A stretch of DNA of 53,119 bases from an uncultured Oscillospiraceae bacterium (GTDB lineage Bacteria > Bacillota > Clostridia > Oscillospirales > Ruminococcaceae): positions 1-53,119 of the forward strand of contig CAJUSD010000023.1 of assembly GCA_910589145.1 (NCBI GenBank). Direction: 5' to 3'. The translations under genes were made by a program, and so were the position numbers. Shown here in pieces: positions 41,389-49,198 of the stretch. Under the pieces are notes generated by a model, which saw only the letters and a list, made by a program, of their open reading frames with translations, was not told where the DNA came from and made no database searches. Each line of letters opens with the position of its first letter. Positions within the stretch are counted from its first letter, which is position 1.

Positions 41389-41527
41389 GGGAATATCCTC
41401 TGGCAAATACAAGCTTATTATGGAGTTCAGTGAAAACTTTATGGTTCTCGGTATTAGGTACGCCATCATGGCTGCAAGCGGAAACTTAGAGCTTCGTCAA
41501 ACTCTGCGGAGTTTGACACAGAGGAAG

Positions 41528-41617
41528 AAGCCCGCCTAATGGGGCTGTTTGCCCGAAGGTGGTTCCAATCCCAATCTATTCCCCCCTCCTGAACAATTCC
41601 AGCGGGCTTTATTTTAT
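41528..41617 (+). ncRNA. Closed-stem element with T-rich tail
   Basis: AAGCCCGC (41528-41535) pairs with GCGGGCTT (41602-41609), enclosing about 66 nt, and TATTTTAT follows. This is similar in plan to 6869-6950 and 43207-43297. No known RNA family was recognised. Confidence 0.3.
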
Positions 41618-41664
41618 ATACTGACGAAGTGGTTAGGTATCAGTCTCTTAGGCGGGGCTTCCGT

Positions 41665-41800
41665 TTGCTTTCAGCAAGCTGGGGTATTTCGCGCCTGGCG
41701 GGTTCAGTTCTGCACAACCCCCTGGACCCGAAACCTTTTTAATCCGCCTTAGCTTGTACTCGTTTTAGCTATCTCCCGCAAATGAGCTTTATCGAACTTT
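41665..41800 (+). repeat. Composite intergenic repeat, copy E (reference orientation)
   Basis: CAGCAAGCTGGGGTATTTCG, then GCGCCTGGCGGGTTCAG at the first half; CCCGAAACCTTTTTAATCCG at the second half; TTGTACTCGTTTTAGC and CCCGCAAATGAGCTTTATCG at the end block. Only about 20 nt separate the halves, making this the most compact copy. Confidence 0.75.
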
Positions 41801-41857
41801 AGCCAGCAAAAAGATTTTAGGCGCTGCTTACCGCGCAGACCAGAAAGGAAATCCTAA

Positions 41858-42628
41858 ATGAATCTACTATTTCTAGGCGACGTTGTAGGCACAGCGGGAT
41901 GCGAGGCGGTACGCCGGTTCCTGCCGCAGCTCAAACGTCAATATTCGATTGACCTTACAATTATTAACGGCGAAAATTCTGCTGACGGCAACGGAATCCA
42001 TCCTGTCAGCGCCCAATCCCTTTTAGACAGCGGGGCAGATGTAATTACAACCGGAAACCATGTTTTGCGCCGCAGTGAAATTTATGACTGGTTGGAGCAG
42101 GAGGATTGTCCCGTGATCCGTCCCGCCAATATGCATCATTCAACACCAGGACGCGGAATATATACATTAGATTTTTTGCGTTACCGGGTGACAGTTATTA
42201 ACCTAATGGGCAACGTTTACATGGATTACTGCGGGAACCTGTTCGATAAGATTGACGAGCTTTTGGAGAAGATAAATTCTCCCATTATTTTAATTGACCT
42301 CCATGCAGAAGCTACCTCTGAAAAATTGGCTTTGGCTCATTATTTGGATGGAAAAATATCTTTGCTGGCGGGAACACATACACATGTGCAGACTGCTGAT
42401 GAACAGATTTTCCCAGGCGGGATGGGGTATATTACCGACTTGGGAATGTGCGGGCCGGAAAACTCCGTTCTGGGGATAAAACCAGAGTTGGCCATTCGTA
42501 AAATGCGTGGAAATCTCCCTGTCCGGTTTGAAAATGCCGCAAATTCTGCTTTTATCTCAGGTATTTTAGCATCTATTGATGAAAAAACTGGCAAAACTAC
42601 TAAAATTATGCGCATATTCATGAAATAG
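41858..42628 (+). CDS. ymdB: YmdB-type metallophosphoesterase (TIGR00282 family)
   Basis: 256-aa dinuclear metal phosphodiesterase; Bacillus YmdB hydrolyses 2',3'-cyclic nucleotides and affects biofilm and motility genes. The metal ligands are in place: Asp8 (FLGDVVG), Glu39 and Asn40 (NGENSA), Asn67 and His68 (GNHVL), and later His residues in DLHAEATSEK and GTHTHVQTAD. The motif after Asn67 reads GNHVL, while most members have GNHTW. GAAAGGAAATCC precedes the ATG. It lies between rny and spoVS. Confidence 0.93.
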   Translation: MNLLFLGDVVGTAGCEAVRRFLPQLKRQYSIDLTIINGENSADGNGIHPVSAQSLLDSGADVITTGNHVLRRSEIYDWLEQEDCPVIRPANMHHSTPGRGIYTLDFLRYRVTVINLMGNVYMDYCGNLFDKIDELLEKINSPIILIDLHAEATSEKLALAHYLDGKISLLAGTHTHVQTADEQIFPGGMGYITDLGMCGPENSVLGIKPELAIRKMRGNLPVRFENAANSAFISGILASIDEKTGKTTKIMRIFMK

Positions 42629-42651
42629 GTGTACAATATCTTTCTTCCCTC

Positions 42652-42697
42652 TTGAAAATACAGCGTTTATATTATATAATCATTTTAGAAAATGATT
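42652..42697 (+). promoter_or_regulatory. spoVS promoter with overlapping palindrome
   Basis: TTGAAA (42652-42657), exactly 17 nt, TATAAT (42675-42680): a consensus sigma-A promoter. A perfect inverted repeat AATCATTTT-AG-AAAATGATT (42678-42697) overlaps the end of the -10 and the start site, as a repressor operator would; followed by TTTATTT it might instead weakly terminate ymdB. Confidence 0.65.
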
Positions 42698-42782
42698 TTA
42701 TTTAAATGTGGCATTTTCAAAAGAGTCTTGGCCCCCTTTGCCCTTTGCACTTGTGCTGGGCCGGACGCGGGAGGTTTTCATC

Positions 42783-43046
42783 ATGATGGAAGTTCTTAAA
42801 GTTTCCGCTAGGTCGACCCCAAATGCAGTAGCAGGCGCTATTGCCGGAGTGATACGTGAGCAGGGAAAAGTTGAGGTACAGGCTGTAGGTGCAGGCGCGT
42901 CTAATCAGGCTATTAAGGCAGTAGCTATTGCAAGAGGATATCTTGCACCTGTTGGTATGGATCTCATATGTGTACCTGCGTTTGTAAATGTTTTTATTGA
43001 GGAAGAAGAGCGAACAGCTATCCGCTTAATTGTTGAGCCTCGTTAA
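42783..43046 (+). CDS. spoVS: Stage V sporulation protein S
   Basis: 87-aa Alba-like small protein needed for normal sporulation in Bacillus. Nearly the whole length is conserved: VLKVSARSTPNAVAGAIAGV, VQAVGAGASNQAIKAVAIAR and GYLAPVGMDLICVPAF. Two ATGs (42783 and 42786) are possible; GGGAGG 8 nt before the first favours it. Upstream in-frame codons to 42708 are non-coding leader. It has its own sigma-A-like promoter. Confidence 0.95.
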   Translation: MMEVLKVSARSTPNAVAGAIAGVIREQGKVEVQAVGAGASNQAIKAVAIARGYLAPVGMDLICVPAFVNVFIEEEERTAIRLIVEPR

Positions 43047-43054
43047 AAAACGGC

Positions 43055-43200
43055 AGAAAAGTAAGTCTGCGGGCACAACGTAAGATGAGTACCGTCTAAA
43101 GCGGATAAAAATGGTTTCGGGTTCAGGGGACTGCGTTGCGTGCAACGCAGTCCTCAAAAACCCAAGCTCACTAAAAAGTTTAGAAAAACAAAATCGAAAG
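43055..43200 (-). repeat. Composite intergenic repeat, copy F
   Basis: Inverted orientation. In reverse complement: TTTTTAGTGAGCTTGGG, the copy-specific perfect hairpin GGACTGCGTTGC/GCAACGCAGTCC (43128-43153), then CCCGAAACCATTTTTATCCG and TTGTGCCCGCAGAC. Confidence 0.7.
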
Positions 43201-43206
43201 AGAAAT

Positions 43207-43297
43207 AAAAAAGCCCGTTTGCGGAAGCTAAATTCCTTGGTGGGAGAACAAGCTTTGGTTTCGTAAAACATCGTGTGGAAGATTATAAGGGCTTTTT
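43207..43297 (+). ncRNA. Closed-stem element ending in poly-T
   Basis: AAAAAGCCC (43208-43216) pairs with GGGCTTTTT (43289-43297) around about 72 nt. The A and T runs let it terminate in either direction. It contains GCGGAAGCTAAATT; the related AGCTTCCGC occurs on the plus strand in the element at 6869-6950. Identity unknown. Confidence 0.3.
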
Positions 43298-43315
43298 GAC
43301 AAAGCACAAAGCATT

Positions 43316-43351
43316 AGCCGCCATCATAAATGATAGCGGCTGTTTTAGTTT
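43316..43351 (+). terminator. Terminator in the spoVS-phosphatase gap
   Basis: AGCCGCCATCAT-AA-ATGATAGCGGCT with a GTTTTAGTTT tail; the stem has one mismatch. Confidence 0.75.
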
Positions 43352-43399
43352 ATTTATAGATTTATAAAAGGAATTATATAAATATTCCCTTTTTTCCCG

Positions 43400-43427
43400 T
43401 TGCCTTTTTCTGTCAATGTGTTACAAT
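43400..43427 (+). promoter_or_regulatory. Promoter of the PPP-type phosphatase gene
   Basis: TTGCCT, 16 nt, TACAAT, 36 nt before the ATG at 43463: a reasonable sigma-A promoter. Confidence 0.55.
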
Positions 43428-43462
43428 AGAACCAATCCTTTGTAAAGAAAGATGGAATAGAA

Positions 43463-44185
43463 ATGACTTATGTAATCAGTGATATCCACGGAAACCTAAC
43501 GCTTTGGCAGAAAATGCTCAGTTTAATCCGATTTCAGGAAACGGATATGATGTTTATATTGGGAGATACGATTGATTATGGAAAACAGTCTATCCCGTTG
43601 CTGTTCGATTTGCTGGAACGGCCCAATGTCTATCCAATCCTTGGAAACCACGAATGTAATATGTTGATGTGTATTCAGAAACTTCCCATTGATACAACGA
43701 TGAAGAACCTGCCTCAAAAGACCAGCCAGGATGTATTACCCCATTTACGGCTTTGGCTAAAGAACGGCGGGCGTTCTACCATTGAGCAGTATCTTGTTTT
43801 GGATTGCGGCCAGAAAGAACAAATTCAGGATTATCTTCAAGATTTTACAGCTTATGAAGAAATCACCGTTCAATGTATCCGAAATGGTGTAGAAGAAGGC
43901 GAACGCCATTTTGTGCTGACCCATAGCGGACTAAAGAATTTTTCGCCAGAACGCGGCTTGGAAGATTATAAGCTGGACGATTTCCTTGCCGATAAGCCAA
44001 CGCCGGAAAGCCGGTATTTTAAGGATAAAACCCTTATTTTCGGGCGGCTGCCCTCAAAGCCAGCAGGAGTGGATGAAAAAATCTTCTACGGGACAGACTT
44101 TATAGCAATCGACTGCGGCTGTGCCTTTAGCGGGAAGCTGGCGTGTCTGCGGCTGGATGACGGTAAGGAATTTTATGTGCAATAA
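43463..44185 (+). CDS. PPP-type metallophosphatase, terminal motif altered
   Basis: 240-aa protein of the serine/threonine protein phosphatase-like metallophosphatase group (close to diadenosine tetraphosphatase or protein phosphatase relatives). SDIHGN (6-11), GDTIDYG (34-40), GNHE (61-64) and LTHSGL (about 151-156) are intact. The last motif, usually FGHTP, reads FGRLPS near residue 195, so a His is replaced by Arg. Substrate unknown; activity may be changed. Single gene with its own promoter. Confidence 0.8.
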   Translation: MTYVISDIHGNLTLWQKMLSLIRFQETDMMFILGDTIDYGKQSIPLLFDLLERPNVYPILGNHECNMLMCIQKLPIDTTMKNLPQKTSQDVLPHLRLWLKNGGRSTIEQYLVLDCGQKEQIQDYLQDFTAYEEITVQCIRNGVEEGERHFVLTHSGLKNFSPERGLEDYKLDDFLADKPTPESRYFKDKTLIFGRLPSKPAGVDEKIFYGTDFIAIDCGCAFSGKLACLRLDDGKEFYVQ

Positions 44186-44284
44186 ACTCTAGTATTGTCT
44201 CTTTTTGCCTTTACTTCATAGGGATTTTTGATTATAATTGTAGAGGTAGAAAAGCTATTTTGTAATAGAAAGGGTGAAACTGAC

Positions 44285-44803
44285 ATGAACGAAGTGATGA
44301 AAAACCTTTTAACCCGCCGCAGTGTCCGGGCTTTTCGCTCCGATCAGGTTCAGAAAGAAGACTTGGAGCAAATTCTTCAGGCTGGCCTGTATGCTCCCAG
44401 CGCTATGAACCGTCAAACCTGGCAGTTTACCGTTGTTCAGGGGGAAAGCAGCCGTCAAAAGCTTATAGAAGCAATGCAAAAAGCCTTGAACAACCCAAAT
44501 TATAATTTTTATCAGCCTCCGACGCTGATTCTAGTTTCCAACGAAAGAACAAACAGCAATGCTTTTGCAGATACAGGCTGTACCATGGAGAATATGTTTC
44601 TGGCAGCCCATTCTCTGGGATTGTCTACTGTTTGGATTAACCAGCTAAAAGATACCTGTGATATGCCGGAAGTGCGTAAAGTGCTGGATGAATTTGGCGT
44701 ACCTGCTTCCCATATCGTTTGTGCAACCGTTGCTTTGGGATATGCAAAGGATCCCCTCCCCGCTCCCAGGGAACGCACAGGGGTTATTAAGTATGTCCGC
44801 TAA
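44285..44803 (+). CDS. Nitroreductase family protein
   Basis: 172-aa FMN-dependent oxidoreductase. The N-terminal FMN-contact motif is RRSVRAFRSDQV (about 11-22), APSAMNRQTWQFTVV lies at about 37-51, and the C-terminal GYAKDPLPAPRERTG has the usual glycine-rich end. An open frame reaches back to 44228; GAAAGGGTGAAACTGAC before the ATG at 44285 sets the start. Substrate cannot be predicted. Confidence 0.9.
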   Translation: MNEVMKNLLTRRSVRAFRSDQVQKEDLEQILQAGLYAPSAMNRQTWQFTVVQGESSRQKLIEAMQKALNNPNYNFYQPPTLILVSNERTNSNAFADTGCTMENMFLAAHSLGLSTVWINQLKDTCDMPEVRKVLDEFGVPASHIVCATVALGYAKDPLPAPRERTGVIKYVR

Positions 44804-45350
44804 AGCAGGGCCTGTAAATGGCAGTGGCGGACTGTCCCTTCCAGCCAGCTAGAAAAACGGCGTAAGCGTGTTGCGCAACGATAGGAGCAGGAACAGCGGA
44901 TTATAGATGGCAAATTCACTGGTTCGCTGGATATCAGGCTTCTAGGATGCGGCTTTATTGTATTGCTGGATTACAGTTGGATAACTTGTACTTTTGGCGT
45001 AATAAAACGTTGGACAACTAATTTTGGGAAAACCTGCCCTGATATGGAAAGGGACTGCCGAGAAAGGGCAGATTCTGGTTTTTTAAATGGGGCTGGGATT
45101 TTCCAAAATCCAGCCTGTCTAAAATGATGAAACTTTTGCATTCTTTTCCCGACAAGCTGCTGTTGATGCTTAAAAGCCGGAGGATGTTCAGCGATGGCTT
45201 GAAACATGGAATATTTCAGGATTTTGATGGGAAACTTAAACGGAAATCCTGTATTCACCTTTTCACCATAAACCGGCGCTGCCCGCCAGGGTCCGCCGGT
45301 TAATGTCTTATTTACTGGAAACTATCACTTGGAAAGGATGGCAGCCGGTT
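44804..45350. other. Gap between nitroreductase and murD
   Basis: About 550 bp with no recognised gene. A hairpin GGCTGGGATTTT / AAAATCCAGCC lies at about 45091-45115. The minus-strand frame 44971-45258 (95 aa) has no recognisable motif and no clear ribosome binding site. No composite-repeat block was found. Confidence 0.45.
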
Positions 45351-46751
45351 ATGGAGCAAAATGAGATTTCGCTTTTTTTTGAGGGTTGGCATAATAAAAG
45401 AATTGCGGTTATTGGCGTAGGGGTTAGTAATAATGATGTCATTCGTATGCTAGCCCGTAAAGGTTTGAATGTCACCCTCTGCGATAGGAAAAATCAGGAA
45501 CAGTTGGGAGAACTGTCAGAGGAATTTTCCAATCTGGGAGTTAAGTTTCGTTTGGGAGACAAATATCTGGAGAATCTTTCAGACTTTGACATTATCCTGC
45601 GCGCCCCTGGTGTGTACTTTTACCGTCCAGAACTGGTAGAAGCCAGAAAGTCAGGATGTATCGTCACCAGTGAACTGGAAATATTTTTTCATCTGTGTCC
45701 CTGCCCAGTTTACGCTGTTACGGGAAGTGATGGAAAAACTACCACTACAACTTTAATTTCTGAAATGCTAAAAGCTGAGGGAAAGACTGTTCATCTTGGT
45801 GGAAATATTGGAAAGCCCCTTCTGCCGCTTTTGGAACAAGTCCAGCCTGGCGACAGGGTTGTAGCGGAACTGTCCAGTTTTCAGCTTTTGTCTATGCGAA
45901 TTGCACCCTATCGGGCAGTAGTGACAAACGTCTCTCCTAACCATCTGGATGTTCACAGGACAATGGAGGAATATATTAAAGCTAAAAAGAATCTTTTCAT
46001 CCATCAGGACGCATTCTCCAGAACCATTCTTAACGCCGATAATGACGTTATACGTTCCTTTGCTCCACTGGTTAGGGGGAGCCTTTGGTATTTTTCCAGG
46101 AGGGATGTTCCCTCTTTTGGCGCTTATGCAGACCAAAATGGGGATATTTTCGTTAAGGACCGGTGCGGCTCCGTTTTTATCATGAATCAGGAGGAAATCC
46201 GTATTCCCGGCCTTCATAACGTTGAAAATTACCTGGCGGCAATCAGCGCTGTATGGGGGGAGGTTTCTTCTGAAGTCATATGCAAAATTGCCCGTGAATT
46301 TGGAGGTGTGGAACACCGGATTGAATTTGTTCGGGAACTTGGCGGTGTGAAGTGGTATAATGATTCTATTGCATCCAGTCCAAGCCGCACTGTTGCAGGT
46401 CTGAAAGCCTTCCATCAGAAAATAATCCTTTTGGCAGGCGGCTATGACAAGAAAATTCCATTTGAACCTATGGTTCCCTACATTCTTGATAAGGTGAAGG
46501 CCCTTATTTTGATGGGGAACACTGCACCAAAAATTGAGGCTGCTGTTCGTTCCGGGACAGGATTTAATGAGGCGGAACTTCCCATTTACCATGCGGCGGA
46601 TTTAGCAGACAGTGTTCGTATTGCGAAAGAAATTGCTGTTCAGGGCGACATTGTTTCCCTTTCCCCTGCCTGCGCCAGCTTCGACTCGTTTCCTAACTTT
46701 GAGGTTCGCGGCAGGAAGTTTAAGGAACTGGTAAATGGTTTGGGACATTGA
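45351..46751 (+). CDS. murD: UDP-N-acetylmuramoyl-L-alanine--D-glutamate ligase MurD
   Basis: 466-aa cytoplasmic Mur ligase adding D-Glu to UDP-MurNAc-L-Ala. An N-terminal Rossmann domain begins RIAVIGVGVSNNDVIRML. The ATP loop is GSDGKTTTTT (near 124-133), followed by GGNIGKPLLPLLEQ and AELSSFQL. The Mur signature VSPNHLDVHRTMEEY and the C-terminal LSPACASFDSFPNFEVRG are intact. An ATG at 45303 gives 16 extra residues unlike other MurD proteins; neither start has a strong ribosome binding site, and 45351 is chosen by length. No other mur/fts gene is nearby, so it lies outside a dcw cluster. Confidence 0.92.
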   Translation: MEQNEISLFFEGWHNKRIAVIGVGVSNNDVIRMLARKGLNVTLCDRKNQEQLGELSEEFSNLGVKFRLGDKYLENLSDFDIILRAPGVYFYRPELVEARKSGCIVTSELEIFFHLCPCPVYAVTGSDGKTTTTTLISEMLKAEGKTVHLGGNIGKPLLPLLEQVQPGDRVVAELSSFQLLSMRIAPYRAVVTNVSPNHLDVHRTMEEYIKAKKNLFIHQDAFSRTILNADNDVIRSFAPLVRGSLWYFSRRDVPSFGAYADQNGDIFVKDRCGSVFIMNQEEIRIPGLHNVENYLAAISAVWGEVSSEVICKIAREFGGVEHRIEFVRELGGVKWYNDSIASSPSRTVAGLKAFHQKIILLAGGYDKKIPFEPMVPYILDKVKALILMGNTAPKIEAAVRSGTGFNEAELPIYHAADLADSVRIAKEIAVQGDIVSLSPACASFDSFPNFEVRGRKFKELVNGLGH

Positions 46752-46867
46752 AATGAGTTTTAGTAATTAGCCCCCTAAGCTCTGATCTCCCCTTTTCCTT
46801 AACTGTGCGGCCATGTCCGCAAATTAAAACCCGACAGCCCCAAAATACCTTTAGATTTTGTCTTTCT

Positions 46868-47095
46868 ATACTTTTTAGTGAGCAGGGCTATTTCGCGTCT
46901 GGCGGGTTCTGTTCAGCAGAGCTTCCGGTTCAGTGGGGCTGAACTGGCGGCTGGGGGCTTTTCAGGAATACAGCTCTGCATATAGTTCACTGCTCATAGC
47001 TCTGCTGCACAATCCTCTGACCCGAAACCTTTTTAATACATCTTAGGCAGTTCGCGCTTGAGTATTTACTCGCAGATTAGCTTTTCCACTATGTA
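46868..47095 (+). repeat. Composite intergenic repeat, copy G (expanded)
   Basis: TTTTTAGTGAGCAGGGC and TTTCGCGTCTGGCGGGTTC, then about 110 nt of variable hairpins (GTTCAG-TGGGG-CTGAAC and others), then CCCGAAACCTTTTTAATAC and ATCTTAGGCAG. It is the longest copy and runs into the leader of the first M42 gene. The rest of 46752-46867 holds nothing recognised. Confidence 0.7.
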
Positions 47096-47117
47096 TTGTT
47101 CAGGAAAGGATATATTT

Positions 47118-48164
47118 ATGGAAGCCATTGATTTGATAGAAATTCTCACGAAAACCAACGGAGTATCTGGCGATGAATCCGCAGTCAGCGAAGCGATTGC
47201 GGAATTATGTGTACCACTTTCGGAATCCCCCATAGAAATAGACGACTATCACAATGTAATCTGCACAATACGCCCCCCAAAAGAGGGGGAACTACATCTG
47301 CTGTTAGAGGCACATTTAGACGAAATTGGATTTATGGTAACGTCTATTTCAGATGAAGGATTGCTGCATGTAGTTCCCTGCGGTGGAATAGACCGACGTT
47401 TGCAGGCAGCAACGCCCGTTTTGGTATGGGGGCGTCCGAAAACGCCGGTTCCAGGAGTAGTGGGCTATCTTCCGCCTAGCTTAGACGGGCCAAACCGTGC
47501 CATTCCAAAGGCGGATGAAATGGTAATAGATATAGGATTTTCCAAGGAGAAAGCCAAAACCCTTGTAACTTGCGGAGACAGGGTAACACCGGATATAACC
47601 CCCTTGCAGCTTAGAAACAACCGGGTAACAGGGAAAGCCCTAGATAACCGCAGCGGATGTGCAGCAGTATTATTGGCAGGTGAAATGTTGGCGGCGTGCC
47701 GGGACAGGCTTAAGTGTGGAGTGACATTGTTGTTTGGCTCAATGGAAGAGGTAGGTTCTTCTGGTACACGTACAGCAGCATACAGAATTGCACCCACCCA
47801 TTCTATTGTGGTAGATGTAAGTTTTTCGGCAACCCATGATATGCCGATACAGAAATATCCGGGAAAGATAGGCGGCGGTCCAATGATTGGCTATTCTCCG
47901 GTATTGTCAAAGGATTTGTCCCGGTATTTGGAAACGCTGGCGCGGAAAAATGGAATCCCATGCCAGACGGAAGTAATGGGGGGAAGGACCGGCACTGACG
48001 CTGACGCAATAGCGGCAACACGCGGAGGCGTTAAAACAGGGCTCTTATCCATTCCTCAAAGGTACATGCATACTCCTGTAGAAATGATTGATACACAGGA
48101 TATCAGGCAAACGGCCTTGTTGATGTTGTTTTATGGGTACGATTTGGGAGGCGGAGCAATATGA
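47118..48164 (+). CDS. M42 family metallopeptidase (canonical copy)
   Basis: 348-aa cytoplasmic aminopeptidase/endoglucanase-type M42 protein, which normally forms large oligomers and trims peptides. The co-catalytic site is complete: His66 and Asp68 (EAHLDEIG), Asp176 (ALDNRSG), Glu210/Glu211 (SMEEVGSSG), the VDVSFSATHD region and the final His in MHTPVEM. Earlier in-frame codons to 47058 exist; GGAAAGGA before the ATG at 47118 favours the shorter form. It overlaps the next gene by 4 nt. Confidence 0.9.
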   Translation: MEAIDLIEILTKTNGVSGDESAVSEAIAELCVPLSESPIEIDDYHNVICTIRPPKEGELHLLLEAHLDEIGFMVTSISDEGLLHVVPCGGIDRRLQAATPVLVWGRPKTPVPGVVGYLPPSLDGPNRAIPKADEMVIDIGFSKEKAKTLVTCGDRVTPDITPLQLRNNRVTGKALDNRSGCAAVLLAGEMLAACRDRLKCGVTLLFGSMEEVGSSGTRTAAYRIAPTHSIVVDVSFSATHDMPIQKYPGKIGGGPMIGYSPVLSKDLSRYLETLARKNGIPCQTEVMGGRTGTDADAIAATRGGVKTGLLSIPQRYMHTPVEMIDTQDIRQTALLMLFYGYDLGGGAI

Positions 48165-49198
48165 CGTTAATGGAGCAGATACAGGCGCTGTCGGATGCAG
48201 TTGGAACGCCTGGCGATGAATTAGAGGTACGGAAAAAAATTATGTCCCTTTTGCCAGATGACTGTACCCGCCGTACAGACATCCTTGGGAACCTTCTGGT
48301 AGAAAAAAAGGGGGCGCAGACCCCTGCTAAACCAATTATGATTTCCGCACACATGGACGAGCCCGGATTGATGGTGGAGAGTGCTGATTTGACAGGGGGC
48401 GTAAAATTTTCCATTTCTGGAGAAATCGACATGCAGATCCTGCCTGGAAGAAGGGTATGGGTTTTGTCAAAGGGGGAACGGCTCCCTGGAGTAATAGGCA
48501 TTAAGCCTGTTCATGTACTGAAGGGCTCTGAAATAGAAAGTTCTGTATCCGCAGACGACCTTTTTATAGACCTGGGCTGTGAAAGGAAGGAAGAAACCAA
48601 TAAGCTGACAAGCCCTGGGGATTCTGTCGCGTTTAGGGGAGAAACAGGGCCGTTTGGAGACCGGCTAATTCGGGGCAGGGCCTTAGACAGCCGTTCCGGT
48701 TGTGCAGTTCTTCTTTCTTTATTGGAACAGGATCTTCCCTTTGATATAACGGCAGTATTTACCGTCCAGCGTGAAACAGGCAGTATTGGAATGAAGACCG
48801 CGGTATTTCAGGTACAGCCTGGGGCTGCTGTTATTCTGGAGTCCTTTCCAGCTGCTGACCATCCTGTTTTGGGAGCAAAAAAGGAAAGCCCCAAGCTTGG
48901 GGAAGGCCCTGTAATTTCTTTAAGGGAACAAAGATACTTTTTTGATAAAGAGTTATTTTTCCAATGCAGGGAACTTGCTCAGCAAGAGGAAATCCCCGTT
49001 CAAATAAAATCCGCCGCTTTTGGAACTGGGGACGGAGCCGCCGCCCAAACTTCCGGGAACGGTACGCGGGTTTTGGAACTGGGGATTCCCTCTCGTTATG
49101 CTCTAACGCCATGCTGCATTCAGTCTTTAAAGGATTTGGAATCTTTATCCGCTCTTCTTCTGCCGCTGATTCAGATGCTGGGCGAAAAAATGTCATGA
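48161..49198 (+). CDS. Divergent M42 paralogue, probably inactive
   Basis: 345 aa with the M42 fold but altered active-site residues. The first ligands remain in SAHMDEPG and ALDSRSG. EEVG becomes RETG (QRETGSIG), the VD position becomes ILES, and the last HTPVEM becomes LTPCCI, losing the metal His. Translation starts in an ATGA overlap with the canonical M42 gene, so the two are made together and may form a mixed oligomer in which this subunit has a structural or regulatory role (inference). It also overlaps the next gene by ATGA. Confidence 0.85.
   Translation: MTLMEQIQALSDAVGTPGDELEVRKKIMSLLPDDCTRRTDILGNLLVEKKGAQTPAKPIMISAHMDEPGLMVESADLTGGVKFSISGEIDMQILPGRRVWVLSKGERLPGVIGIKPVHVLKGSEIESSVSADDLFIDLGCERKEETNKLTSPGDSVAFRGETGPFGDRLIRGRALDSRSGCAVLLSLLEQDLPFDITAVFTVQRETGSIGMKTAVFQVQPGAAVILESFPAADHPVLGAKKESPKLGEGPVISLREQRYFFDKELFFQCRELAQQEEIPVQIKSAAFGTGDGAAAQTSGNGTRVLELGIPSRYALTPCCIQSLKDLESLSALLLPLIQMLGEKMS

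Noticed and set aside
43026..43307. 93-aa minus-strand frame
   Set aside because: Runs through composite-repeat copy F and the adjoining stem element; the Phe-rich product follows from poly-A and repeat sequence.
44971..45258. 95-aa minus-strand frame before murD
   Set aside because: No motif, no clear ribosome binding site and interrupted by a hairpin; left as unassigned.
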